NCBI GenBank assembly: GCA_028709805.1 | Contig: JAQUTL010000007.1 | Coordinates: forward strand, 1-64,000 | Length of the DNA: 64,000 bases | Direction of reading: 5' to 3' | Source: Victivallaceae bacterium | Lineage (GTDB): Bacteria > Verrucomicrobiota > Lentisphaeria > Victivallales > Victivallaceae | Part shown: piece after piece, positions 24,822 through 33,172 of the stretch | Layout of the letters: every line of letters starts with the position of its first letter | How positions within the stretch are numbered: the first letter of the stretch is position 1 | Notes under the pieces: generated by a model | The model's database searches: none | What the model was told of the DNA's origin: nothing | Seen by the model: only the letters and a program-made list of their open reading frames with translations | Translations under genes and position numbers: made by a program

Positions 24822-25889
24822 TCAGCTCCTGTTTGCGTCGGGTTTCTCGTCAAAATAAATATTGGCGGGTTCCGTGGCTTCCTTTTCGCATTCGGGGTCT
24901 TCCTTTTCGCATTCGGGGTCTTCCTCGGCTGGTCTTTTGTACTCGAGGACTGCGGCCGGCAACACGGCGCCACTTCTGCGGATTTCGCGATTTCCCACAC
25001 TGTTGGTGTTGTTTTTGTCTGCCAGCCGCTTAGCTCTGGCCCTTTCTTTTTCGTTGTGGTATCTTTTCGCCCACCGCTTAAGCCCGGCCATCGAGGTAAC
25101 GTTCCACAATCCACAAGGGCCTCCGTCTCTAATCCATCGGCTTACTGCTCTGGTGCTTGGCTTATTCTCCCCGGCGCGTTCGACCGCACCGGCGATAAGG
25201 CTCTGCTCGAGTGACAGTATAAAGGCGCTTGCTCCGGTTCGATGTGTCCGCGCGGCGGCGGCAAGTTCTTGGGCTAATAGCGTAGCGTTCAGCCGCCATT
25301 CGGCTATTGGCCGCGCTGACCAATTCGCGCCGTTTGCAATCCATGAAAAAGCCAGTACCACCCGGTCCATCAGCCGGAGCGCGTTTTTTACCAGTTCGCA
25401 CTCTCCGGCTTCCGGCTCCGGGGAGGATGCGCCATTTGCTTTTTGCCAATAATCCGGTGTCATAACCGGCTGTTCTGCGGTTGATTCAAAAACACCCACT
25501 TTCATAAGGTTTTTCAATCCGCTTTGCGGGCTTGCGTAGCACTGGACTATCCCGGCGGCGAAAAGCCATAAATGCCAAACACGGATTGTATCTATGTCGC
25601 TTCCTGTACGGTGGCCGGAATAACGCAAACGGGCGGGGGCTATTTTGCTTATCCTGTGCGCCGCGCCGCTGATTGCTTTTATATCTTGCTTCGACAGCCG
25701 CGCGGCCGGAAGCCCCCCCGTTGCAAGCCGGGTTATGACCGGCGGCGTATCGTCGCCTAATAGCATCCGGTAAGCCGCCCACCGGGAAAGATAATTGAAC
25801 TCGGGCTGGGGCGGCGGGTAGTTACACTCTTTTCCGATATTGGCAAGCCCCCGCATATATTCATCACCGTTGAATTTATCCTTACTCAT
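24822..25889 (-). CDS. hypothetical protein between integrase and excisionase
   Basis: Protein of 355 residues, unrecognised. Mostly helical; it has the segments VWHLWLFAAGIVQCYASP, VVLAFSWIANGANWSARPIA and a basic stretch KRWAKRYHNEKERARAKRLA, then a tandem DPECEKE DPECEKE near the C-terminus encoded by a duplicated 21-bp DNA segment (about 24890-24925). ATG 25889 overlaps the integrase stop by 8 bp, so it is coexpressed with it. No catalytic motif. It could be an accessory replication, capsid-interference or defence protein. Confidence 0.65.
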   Translation of the reverse strand: MSKDKFNGDEYMRGLANIGKECNYPPPQPEFNYLSRWAAYRMLLGDDTPPVITRLATGGLPAARLSKQDIKAISGAAHRISKIAPARLRYSGHRTGSDIDTIRVWHLWLFAAGIVQCYASPQSGLKNLMKVGVFESTAEQPVMTPDYWQKANGASSPEPEAGECELVKNALRLMDRVVLAFSWIANGANWSARPIAEWRLNATLLAQELAAAARTHRTGASAFILSLEQSLIAGAVERAGENKPSTRAVSRWIRDGGPCGLWNVTSMAGLKRWAKRYHNEKERARAKRLADKNNTNSVGNREIRRSGAVLPAAVLEYKRPAEEDPECEKEDPECEKEATEPANIYFDEKPDANRS

Positions 25890-27264
25890 GTTCAGACCTC
25901 GCGATATTTAGCAGTTTGCGAACCGCCGCAATGTCAAGAGAGCGGGCCAGTGTTGCCAGCTCTGCGCGTTCCGGCTCGTCCGCCGGAGTGACCGCCGCCG
26001 TTCCGCCGATTTGCGGTAAAGCGCCGATTGCCTTTTGCTTGGCCTCGGTTGAAATGTGCGTATAGTGCCGGGTCATGGCCGGGCTTCCGTGCCCGACGAT
26101 AGCGGCAATTACTTCTTCCGGTACTCCCGCATTGGCGCAAAGAGATACAAAGGTGTGCCGGAAGCTGTGCAAGCTGTAAACATTGGCGGCCAATTTCCGC
26201 CGGGCGGTGGTTTCGTCCTTGGTCGCGGTTGTCTGGACACCGAGCGCACACCGTATAATTTTCATAACGTCTTTTTGCAATCCTGTCGGGTTGTAAAAAT
26301 AGCGTTTTGCAACGTGGGGGAGAATATAGGGGACTTGGTCGGTTTGCCATTCCAGCGCGTCCCGCAACGCCGCTCGAAGCGGCGGAAACAACGGAATGAC
26401 AACTGGGCGGCCGCCGGTTTTGCGCTCGGTCTTCTTGGGGGTGTAGGTGATTGTATTTGCGTCAAAGTCCACCGCGTTCCAGCGCATTAAAGCGCCGTCC
26501 TGCCCCCTTGCTCCGGTAAAGCAGCAGAGATACAGCAACACGCGCATTTCTGCGGCATACAGCGGCTTGTATTCTCGTTGCACGGTGCGGCCGTCGGCAA
26601 CCGTATCGTAGAAAAAACCGTTGTTGAACCCGTCAAATATTGTTTGCACCTGCTCCGCCGAAAAGTCTTTCCTTACGGCGGTTTCATTGGTCTTTTTGCC
26701 TATCCCGTCAAAGGGGTTGCCGTCCAGAGCGGCCGGGGCCTCAAGGTGTTTGAAAATCAGCCGCAGAGCTTGTAAATAGGCGTTGAACGTGCGGCCGGAT
26801 ATTCCCGATTTCCAAAGATAACCGAAGTATTCCGCCGCGGTGTCTCCGTCCACTTCCGCCACGCGCTGAATGTCTGGACGTTCATTTAGAAGCCATTTGA
26901 GGAACAGGTCAAAGATGTTTCGATAAGTTGACAGCGTGCGTTGTCCGCTGTCCGGCCGGTTCGGTTGGTCAAGGTACGCTTCCCATGCGTCCGCCAGTCG
27001 CAGGCCGGAACGCCGTTTCAACTTTTTGGCTTCGGCAACATGTACGGCGATTTCCTCCCGGTTGTCGGCCAGTAATATTTTCCGGTATCCGGCGGCGGCG
27101 CGTTCAGCCTCCGGGCGGGTGGTGCATGGCACACCGTCCGCGTTCCTTAACATGGCGGTTTTTACTTTGCCGCCGATACGGGTTTTCAGATACCATCTTT
27201 TGCCGTCAAGGTAAATCGTCCCCGCGCCCTTTTCTCTGGTCTTTAACTGCGTTTTACTGGCCAT
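25882..27264 (-). CDS. int: tyrosine recombinase (integrase) of the island
   Basis: Protein of 460 residues. The N-terminal arm-binding region (TIYLDGKRWYLKTRIGGK) precedes a SAM-like core-binding domain (LADAWEAYLDQ to NPFDGIGKK) and a catalytic domain. Catalytic residues are visible: Arg in FTGARGQD, Lys in the TPKKTERKTGG hairpin, HSFRHTF (H-x-x-R), His in IVGHGSPAMTRHYTH and the nucleophile Tyr in RHYTH. ATG 27264 (MASKTQ) follows GGAGTGGGAACG; earlier starts (27294, 27324) lack ribosome-binding sites. The gene begins about 130 bp from attR and is read away from it, the usual arrangement for tRNA-targeting integrases. Confidence 0.93.
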   Translation of the reverse strand: MASKTQLKTREKGAGTIYLDGKRWYLKTRIGGKVKTAMLRNADGVPCTTRPEAERAAAGYRKILLADNREEIAVHVAEAKKLKRRSGLRLADAWEAYLDQPNRPDSGQRTLSTYRNIFDLFLKWLLNERPDIQRVAEVDGDTAAEYFGYLWKSGISGRTFNAYLQALRLIFKHLEAPAALDGNPFDGIGKKTNETAVRKDFSAEQVQTIFDGFNNGFFYDTVADGRTVQREYKPLYAAEMRVLLYLCCFTGARGQDGALMRWNAVDFDANTITYTPKKTERKTGGRPVVIPLFPPLRAALRDALEWQTDQVPYILPHVAKRYFYNPTGLQKDVMKIIRCALGVQTTATKDETTARRKLAANVYSLHSFRHTFVSLCANAGVPEEVIAAIVGHGSPAMTRHYTHISTEAKQKAIGALPQIGGTAAVTPADEPERAELATLARSLDIAAVRKLLNIARSEHE

Positions 27265-27326
27265 CGTTCCCACTCCGTTTCCATTGTGATACATTGTTTT
27301 TCGTTCTGATACCAAATTTATCACAT

Positions 27327-27358
27327 AATGGCCTAATAGTCAAGTAATGGTCAAGTAA
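27327..27358 (+). promoter_or_regulatory. arm-like sites near attR
   Basis: AATGGCCTAA then AGTCAAGTAA and TGGTCAAGTAA in tandem, mirroring 19311-19342. They sit between attR and the integrase start, where arm sites that also repress int are common. Confidence 0.5.
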
Positions 27359-27392
27359 AAGGCAACGATATGAGCTTAATTGCTGATGACTA

Positions 27393-27437
27393 TTAATCAT
27401 TGGGTCCTCGGTTCGAGCCCGAGCGGGTGTACCATTT
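27393..27437 (+). repeat. attR: 45-bp direct repeat of the tRNA-Lys 3' end
   Basis: Exact copy of 19175-19219. It lacks the 5' half of the tRNA, so it is not a gene. The base before it (27392, A) replaces the first anticodon base C. Confidence 0.9.
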
Positions 27438-27446
27438 CCGCTTCAG

Positions 27447-27480
27447 ACGGCCGGCGAAAACATTCCGCCGGCCGTTTTTT
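27447..27480 (+). terminator. rho-independent terminator just outside attR
   Basis: Stem ACGGCCGGCG (27447-27456) with complement at 27466-27475, followed by TTTTTT. This was probably the native terminator of tRNA-Lys before the island separated them. Confidence 0.75.
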
Positions 27481-27689
27481 ATTCTCTCCGGGTCGAGGCC
27501 GCTCCATCCCGAAACGCCGGGCGCCGCATCTTGCGGTCAACATCATAATTCATAAGCGCCGGCGATACTTGATTTTTTTTATTGCAATGATAATTTATTG
27601 ACAAGTTTCAGAAGGCGGCGTCTTAACCGGTTTTGGCCTCGCCTTTCAGTTGCACTGTTGCAGTTTATCTCACAAAAAGGGGGCACGGG

Positions 27690-30647
27690 ATGAAATGGAA
27701 TTATCGACGGCTGCTGGACAATGTAACCGATCCTCAGAAGCTGGTGTTGAACAACTATTCAACCTTTATCACCGGAACGAAACTGCCCGACGCAGACATA
27801 CTGGCGGAGGCGGCTTCCCCAAAAATCGTCAGGGAAGACGACGCGGTTTCAACTGCAAAGAAAATATCCTCGGCTATCGACGTCGGGCTGTCCGGCTGCT
27901 CGGTAAATCGCGTTTTAAGCGGAAACAGCTCCGTTCTCACCGTGGAGACCGATGCCGGCGGCGAAGCGAAGAAACTCGCGGCGATAAGCTACAGCGTCTC
28001 CTCCAAACGGGACTTTTCCGCAATGAGATCAACCATTAACGGAATGGTGGCCGGCTTTTCCACCGTTGCCCTGTCCGGAGTGGAGTGCAAACAGCGTGTG
28101 ATCGGCGGCAGCGGAAAATTCACCGCCTCCGGCCGCTACGCCGGAATATGGGACAAAAGCGCAGTCATTGACGCCGAAGCCGAACAGAGCGTGATGGGAA
28201 TCGACGTCACTCCGGGCGGCTCGCTCAGCGCAGTCAACGGAACCTTTGACGACAATGTCCGCGGATTCAAGAATGTTCGACTCTCCGGCGGAAGCACCAC
28301 CGGCTCCATAATCGGAGGGCGGGAAAACACCGCTGCGGAGATGACGGTCAAGAAAGAGCTGGCCGGAGTGGAAATCGTCTTCGGCAAGAAACTTTCCGCC
28401 GCCGGAACGTGTTCGCTGGACAACGGCACGATGGCCGAGACAATTTCCGGATATAAGACACTTCTGCTGTCCGGCGGAAGCCTCATCGACCGCGCTATGG
28501 CCATGACGACCAAGCTCTCCTTCAGCGTGACCCGCCGGCCGGCCGGCACCTCGGCCACGGACAAACAGTTCGCGGCAACGACCGTCAACGGCGAAATCAT
28601 CGCCGACTCGGCCGGAAAAGCCGAGCTGAACGCCGCCACGGCCGATTCACTCATGGGTTACACCGATGTTTCCGTCAACGCCGGAAATCTGAGCACGGCG
28701 ATCGGCGGCAAATACCGGATCGGCGTCAACATCGCGCTGACACAGGAGAACACCGCGGAGAACGAAGCGACTTTTATTGAACTTATGACGGCACAGGATC
28801 TCTACGCGATATCCGTAACACTGATAATCCGCGCAATAGAACAGAAAATCCAGAAGCTCGAACTGGACTATGATTCACTCGCGGCCGGATCGTTCACCGG
28901 CCGGAAGTTTTCCGACCCGGCAATGATAGTCAACTATAAGAATCTTGAGCTATCAACCGTTTCCGGCAAGTTCAGCGCCGACGGCGGCGCAAAGTCGTGT
29001 TCGCTGTCCGCCACGGCGTTTCAGGAAAACAACTATACGGTCTCTTTTTCGGCAAGCATATTTACAAGAAGCCTCGGAACGGCAAAACTGTCCGCCGTCA
29101 CCATGGACCGGCTGTCCGGATACGACCGGGTTTCCGTGCGGGATCAAAGCAATGTGATCCGGCTGTTCGGCGGAGATGTCAATTTCACGCTGAATTACGG
29201 ATACTTTGCTGTAAACGCGGCCGATTCCACCTGGGACGCCTCCGGAAATATTTCCATGACCTACCGCGCCCGGGCGACATGCGAACTTTCATCCTCGAAG
29301 GCCGGCTTCTCCGCCGGAATCCGCAATCTGACGATCGGACCGAACGCGACCTCGGAATTTTCGCTGGGCGGAAATATTGGATTTACCGGCGTCGTCGCCG
29401 TCGATAAAGCAAAAACCTCCGTCACCGAACTGGCGATGACCATCAAGTCCACCGGAAAGCTGACCGGCTCCGCCGGAGAAGGCGATCTGGCGGCCGGTTA
29501 TCTTAACGTGAAAATCGCCGCAACCACCGTTTATGCGATCTTCGGCGGCAATATGTCGTTAAGCGGGACTTCGGAATTTGACACCAGCGAATTTGAACCC
29601 GTGAGTTTGAGTTCGCTCACCGTTCCGGATATTCTGCGACTCGTTATAGGCGGCCTCACCCCGAAAAGCGTCAAATGGGATATCCACTCCGCCGGAGCGG
29701 CGGAAATAACCGGTGCGTCAAAAGTGTTAAATATTCTCGGCTACAAAAGTATAACCGTCAAAAATTCATCGATTGACTCCGCTATCGGCGGAACGATCAC
29801 CGGCGCCGGCGGGTTGCCGGTTTCCTCGCTTGCGCGCCGCCGCCTTAGCCTCACCGCCGTCGCCACCGACGGATGGTTCAAGGCGGAAAATTCGACGATC
29901 GGCGTGGTTCTCGGATACAAAAAGGTGACGCTGAACGGCGGTGTGGCCGCCAACGTCCATCTCTCACGCGTAAGCCCGTCCGACGCTCCAGCCGCGCTGA
30001 AGGGCTCGTCCCTGACGATCAACGGCACGAAACTGGACAATTCCTCACTCACCGGATTCAATCAGATGACTTTCTCCGACCTGAAAGGTGAAATCGTTAA
30101 ACTCAGCTGCAGCTCCCTCAACGACACGGTAAAGGTGAAGAACGGTACGGTAAAAATCACCGATATGGTGGATTTCGGCGACGGCGTCGATACGCTTTCG
30201 CTCGCCAAAGGCGGAGTTTTTGCCGCCTCGGTGACAAAGATCAGCGGACTGGACCGGGTTGAAGGCGGCGGCACGCTGCTGATCCGTCAGGGTGCGCTCC
30301 CGGAAAACATCAAGATCGCGTCATCGGTAAAAGTGGTGGAGCTTCCAGACGACGCATTCGCAACGAAGGACGATTCGGCAGCGACCGCCGTAAAATATTC
30401 CGGCGGCACCGCCGAAGGCCGGCTCAGCCTGTTCGACACCGCCGACTGGGTTGAATTCTCGCTGCAGAACGCCGGACGGCTCGACCTCGGCGAACTTGAG
30501 GACGTCGCCTGCGCGCTGTATTCCGTTGGAGAAAACGGCGAACTGACGCTCCGTTCCGGCACGGATCTGTCGGCCGGAGATTACAAGCTTGAGTTCACGC
30601 TTTCCGGCGACGCTCTCAGCGGAAAATACGGCTTCAGCATCGCCTGA
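27690..30647 (+). CDS. large repetitive surface-type protein
   Basis: Protein of 985 residues from ATG 27690 (MKWNYRRLLD), which follows AAGGGGGCACGG; a longer frame from 27633 lacks a ribosome-binding site. It has no signal peptide. The body contains about eight imperfect repeats with the consensus G[YF]..(V/L).LSGGS....IGG, for example GFKNVRLSGGSTTGSIIGG, GYKTLLLSGGS, GYTDVSVNAGNLSTAIGG, GYKSITVKNSSIDSAIGG. Near the end come RTX-like turns (DFGDGVDTLSLAKGG) and a short C-terminal beta domain (GELTLRSGTDLSAGDYKLEF) reminiscent of the 3421-8748 protein tail. A type I-secreted adhesin or matrix protein is a reasonable guess; whether the heptosyltransferase also modifies it is unknown. Confidence 0.65.
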   Translation: MKWNYRRLLDNVTDPQKLVLNNYSTFITGTKLPDADILAEAASPKIVREDDAVSTAKKISSAIDVGLSGCSVNRVLSGNSSVLTVETDAGGEAKKLAAISYSVSSKRDFSAMRSTINGMVAGFSTVALSGVECKQRVIGGSGKFTASGRYAGIWDKSAVIDAEAEQSVMGIDVTPGGSLSAVNGTFDDNVRGFKNVRLSGGSTTGSIIGGRENTAAEMTVKKELAGVEIVFGKKLSAAGTCSLDNGTMAETISGYKTLLLSGGSLIDRAMAMTTKLSFSVTRRPAGTSATDKQFAATTVNGEIIADSAGKAELNAATADSLMGYTDVSVNAGNLSTAIGGKYRIGVNIALTQENTAENEATFIELMTAQDLYAISVTLIIRAIEQKIQKLELDYDSLAAGSFTGRKFSDPAMIVNYKNLELSTVSGKFSADGGAKSCSLSATAFQENNYTVSFSASIFTRSLGTAKLSAVTMDRLSGYDRVSVRDQSNVIRLFGGDVNFTLNYGYFAVNAADSTWDASGNISMTYRARATCELSSSKAGFSAGIRNLTIGPNATSEFSLGGNIGFTGVVAVDKAKTSVTELAMTIKSTGKLTGSAGEGDLAAGYLNVKIAATTVYAIFGGNMSLSGTSEFDTSEFEPVSLSSLTVPDILRLVIGGLTPKSVKWDIHSAGAAEITGASKVLNILGYKSITVKNSSIDSAIGGTITGAGGLPVSSLARRRLSLTAVATDGWFKAENSTIGVVLGYKKVTLNGGVAANVHLSRVSPSDAPAALKGSSLTINGTKLDNSSLTGFNQMTFSDLKGEIVKLSCSSLNDTVKVKNGTVKITDMVDFGDGVDTLSLAKGGVFAASVTKISGLDRVEGGGTLLIRQGALPENIKIASSVKVVELPDDAFATKDDSAATAVKYSGGTAEGRLSLFDTADWVEFSLQNAGRLDLGELEDVACALYSVGENGELTLRSGTDLSAGDYKLEFTLSGDALSGKYGFSIA

Positions 30648-30659
30648 CGCCGCCCCGCG

Positions 30660-30745
30660 CCGCGGCGGAGCAAATTACGACCGCCGCGGCCGCGCTTTTT
30701 TCCACATGTAAACCGCCGCGACCGCAATCCGGCGGCGGTTTTTAT
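30660..30745 (+). terminator. two tandem rho-independent terminators
   Basis: First stem CCGCGGCGG (30660-30668)/CCGCCGCGG (30681-30689), then CCGCGCTTTTTT. Second stem AACCGCCGC (30711-30719) with GCGGCGGTT (30732-30740), then TTTATTT. They isolate pnp from the repeat-protein gene. Confidence 0.75.
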
Positions 30746-30773
30746 TTGCTTTTCACACAAAGCGTGTTATATT
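30746..30773 (+). promoter_or_regulatory. putative promoter of pnp
   Basis: TTGCTT (30746-30751), 16-bp spacer, TATATT (30768-30773). The resulting leader of about 150 nt before the pnp ATG is long enough for the autoregulatory structures known for pnp in enterobacteria, though none was assigned. Confidence 0.5.
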
Positions 30774-30929
30774 ATATATTTACGTATTCTGGAAAGAAGC
30801 GTTGGGTTTTATAGTGGAATTATGGCGGTATCAGCCGCCGGGACTCCGGCGTCTGATACCGCGATTCCGCGACACGACACAGCGTTTCTTTTCAGCCGCA
30901 ACCAAAAGCCTAAATAAAAGGAAAATCAA

Positions 30930-33047
30930 ATGGCTGAACACAAAATCGTCATAAATCTCGACGAAAACCGCACAATGGAAATTTCCACCGGCAAGGTCGC
31001 CGGACTCGCCAACGGCTCCTGCCTGGTCCGCATGAACGACACCATCGTTCTGGTCGCCGCCTGCTCCGGCCCCGCCCGCGAGGACGCCGACTTCTTCCCG
31101 CTTCAGGTGGACTACCGCGAAAAGTACAGCGCCGCCGGCAAATTCCCCGGCGGATACATCAAGCGCGAAGGACGCCCCTCCACCCGCGAAATTCTGACCT
31201 GCCGCGTCACCGACCGTCCGCTGCGTCCGCTTTTCCCGGAAGGGTTCTACGATGAAGTCCAGATCCAGTCGCTCCTGCTCTCCGCCGAGGGCGAGACCGA
31301 GCCGGATGTGCTGGTCATCCTCGGAGCGTCGGTCGCGCTCACGCTGAGCGACCTGCCGTTTCAGGGACCGATCGGCGCGGTGCGGGTCGGGAAAATCAAC
31401 GGCCAGTACGTTGCCAACCCCTCCAACGCCCAGATGCGCGAAAGCACCATCGATCTGATCTACGCCGGTTCGCCGGACAAGGTCATCATGATCGAAGGAT
31501 CCGCCGAATTCTGCTCCGAACAGGAAATGAAGGAGGCCATGTATTTCGCCAATGAGATCGTCAAGATTCAGGTCGCCGCGCAGCTCGAACTGCAGAAGGC
31601 CGCCGGAAAAGCCAAGAAGACGCCGAAACTTTACCTCGTTCCGCCGGAACTCGACAAAAAACTGATCGAGTTCTGCACCGGTCGAATCGAGGACATGTGC
31701 CTCATCCCCGGCAAAAACGACCGGATCGAAGCCCTCAACGCGCTGCAGGATGAAGTCACCGGGTTTCTCACTCCCGAATTCGGCGAGATCAAGAATTTCA
31801 AGATCGAGATCCGCAAGGGGTTCGACAATCTGGTGCGCGCCTGCACCCGCCGCGCGATCCTCGAAAAGCACTACCGTCCCGACGGGCGCGGCATTGAAGA
31901 CATCCGGCCGCTGTCGGCCGAGGTGGCGGTGCTGCCGGTGGTTCACGGCTCGGCGCTGTTCTCGCGCGGCGAGACCCAGGCTATGGTGATCGCCACGCTC
32001 GGCAATGAAAAGGACGCGCAGGAGGCCGACTGCATCTCCGACGGCGCGTTCCCGAGCAAGGTTGACCGCTTCTATCTGCATTACAACTTCCCGAACTTCA
32101 GCGTCGGTGAAGTCGGCCGCATCACCGGTCCCGGCCGTCGTGAGATCGGGCACGGCGACTTGGCCGAGCGTTCGGTCTCCAAGGTGGTTCCGAAGGACTT
32201 CCCCTATGTTGTCCGCTGCGTTTCCGAGATCATGTCCTCCAACGGTTCCACCAGCATGGCCACGGTCTGCGGCGCCACGCTGGCGCTGATGGACGCCGGC
32301 GTGCCGATCAAGGAGCCGGTGGCCGGCATCTCCTGCGGTCTGGTGACCGATGAAAATCAGGCGCTTCTGCTTACCGACATCATCGGCGCGGAAGACCATT
32401 TCGGCGATATGGACTTCAAGGTCTGCGGAACCCGCACCGGCATCACCGGATTCCAGCTCGACCTCAAACTTCCCGGCATTCCGATCGACCTGCTCTGCGA
32501 AGGCATGGAGCGCGACCGGGTGGCCCGTCTCAAGATTCTTGATGTGATCGAAAACTGCATCAATAAGCCGCGTGAAGAGATCAGTCCGCGCGCGCCGCGG
32601 ATCGAGGTCATCCACATCAATCCGTCCAAGATCGGCGCGCTGATCGGCCCCGGCGGCAAAAACATCAAGGCGATCACCGAGGAAACCCAGAGCTCGATCG
32701 ATGTGAACGACGAAGGCGAAGTCAAGATCATGGCTCCGAATATGGAGTTCCTGAAAATGGCGCGCGACCGGGTGCAGTCCTGCACCGCCGAGGCCGAGAT
32801 CGGCCAGACCTACCGCGGCAAGGTGGTCAGCGTGCGCGACTTCGGCGCATTTGTGGAAATTCTGCCCGGCCTTGAGGGGCTGCTCCACATCTCCGAAATG
32901 GCCGACTACCGCGTCCGTCAGGTCTCCGACATCTGCAATGAAGGCGACTATGTGACGGTAAAAGTCATCGACATCGCCCAAGACGGCAAGGTCCGGCTCA
33001 GCCGCAAGGCCGCGCTGAAAGACATGGAAGAGTCCGAAGCGAAATAA
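30930..33047 (+). CDS. pnp: polyribonucleotide nucleotidyltransferase (PNPase)
   Basis: Protein of 705 residues, full length. Two RNase PH domains (about 12-145 and 315-460; GGYIKREGRPSTREILTCR and the second-domain LFSRGETQAMV), a helical linker, a KH domain (INPSKIGALIGPGGKNIKAI, about 565) and an S1 domain (YRGKVVSVRDFGAFVEILPG, about 630-690). It degrades RNA 3' to 5' with phosphate and acts in RNA turnover, probably with RNase E. ATG follows AAAAGGAAAATCAA. Monocistronic: terminators lie before and after. Confidence 0.98.
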   Translation: MAEHKIVINLDENRTMEISTGKVAGLANGSCLVRMNDTIVLVAACSGPAREDADFFPLQVDYREKYSAAGKFPGGYIKREGRPSTREILTCRVTDRPLRPLFPEGFYDEVQIQSLLLSAEGETEPDVLVILGASVALTLSDLPFQGPIGAVRVGKINGQYVANPSNAQMRESTIDLIYAGSPDKVIMIEGSAEFCSEQEMKEAMYFANEIVKIQVAAQLELQKAAGKAKKTPKLYLVPPELDKKLIEFCTGRIEDMCLIPGKNDRIEALNALQDEVTGFLTPEFGEIKNFKIEIRKGFDNLVRACTRRAILEKHYRPDGRGIEDIRPLSAEVAVLPVVHGSALFSRGETQAMVIATLGNEKDAQEADCISDGAFPSKVDRFYLHYNFPNFSVGEVGRITGPGRREIGHGDLAERSVSKVVPKDFPYVVRCVSEIMSSNGSTSMATVCGATLALMDAGVPIKEPVAGISCGLVTDENQALLLTDIIGAEDHFGDMDFKVCGTRTGITGFQLDLKLPGIPIDLLCEGMERDRVARLKILDVIENCINKPREEISPRAPRIEVIHINPSKIGALIGPGGKNIKAITEETQSSIDVNDEGEVKIMAPNMEFLKMARDRVQSCTAEAEIGQTYRGKVVSVRDFGAFVEILPGLEGLLHISEMADYRVRQVSDICNEGDYVTVKVIDIAQDGKVRLSRKAALKDMEESEAK

Positions 33048-33115
33048 TCCGGCTGCCGACGCCGGGGGCGGTGAAATGGCCGGAGTCGGCCGTTCGCCGC
33101 TGCTGTATGAAAAAT

Positions 33116-33157
33116 AAAAAGCGTCTGTCGTTTTTTTACGACGGGCGCTTTTTTTAT
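33116..33157 (+). terminator. rho-independent terminator after pnp
   Basis: AGCGTCTGTCGT paired with ACGACGGGCGCT around TTTTT, with A-run before and T-run after, so it can serve both pnp and the converging aldo/keto reductase gene. Confidence 0.75.
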
Positions 33158-33172
33158 GCCGCAGACCGGCGG

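Larger units (their letters stand above)
19175..27437 (-). mobile_element. integrative element in tRNA-Lys (about 8.2 kb)
   Basis: Bounded by the 45-bp tRNA-derived repeats. All recognisable genes lie on the minus strand, starting at the 27.4-kb end: tyrosine integrase, an unrecognised 355-residue protein, probable excisionase, an 89-residue protein, primase-helicase, then two hypothetical proteins toward the tRNA. Paired TTACTTGACCA-like sites sit near both ends. There are no capsid, terminase, relaxase or type IV secretion genes. The set fits a small replicating satellite or a mobilisable island needing a helper; which of these cannot be decided here. Overlapping genes and an intact integrase suggest it may still be mobile. 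Confidence 0.85.

Noticed and set aside
27388-27434. Second tRNA-Lys gene at the right end of the island
   Set aside because: Only the 3' half of a tRNA is present; the 5' acceptor and D-arm are missing and the first anticodon base is changed. It is attR.
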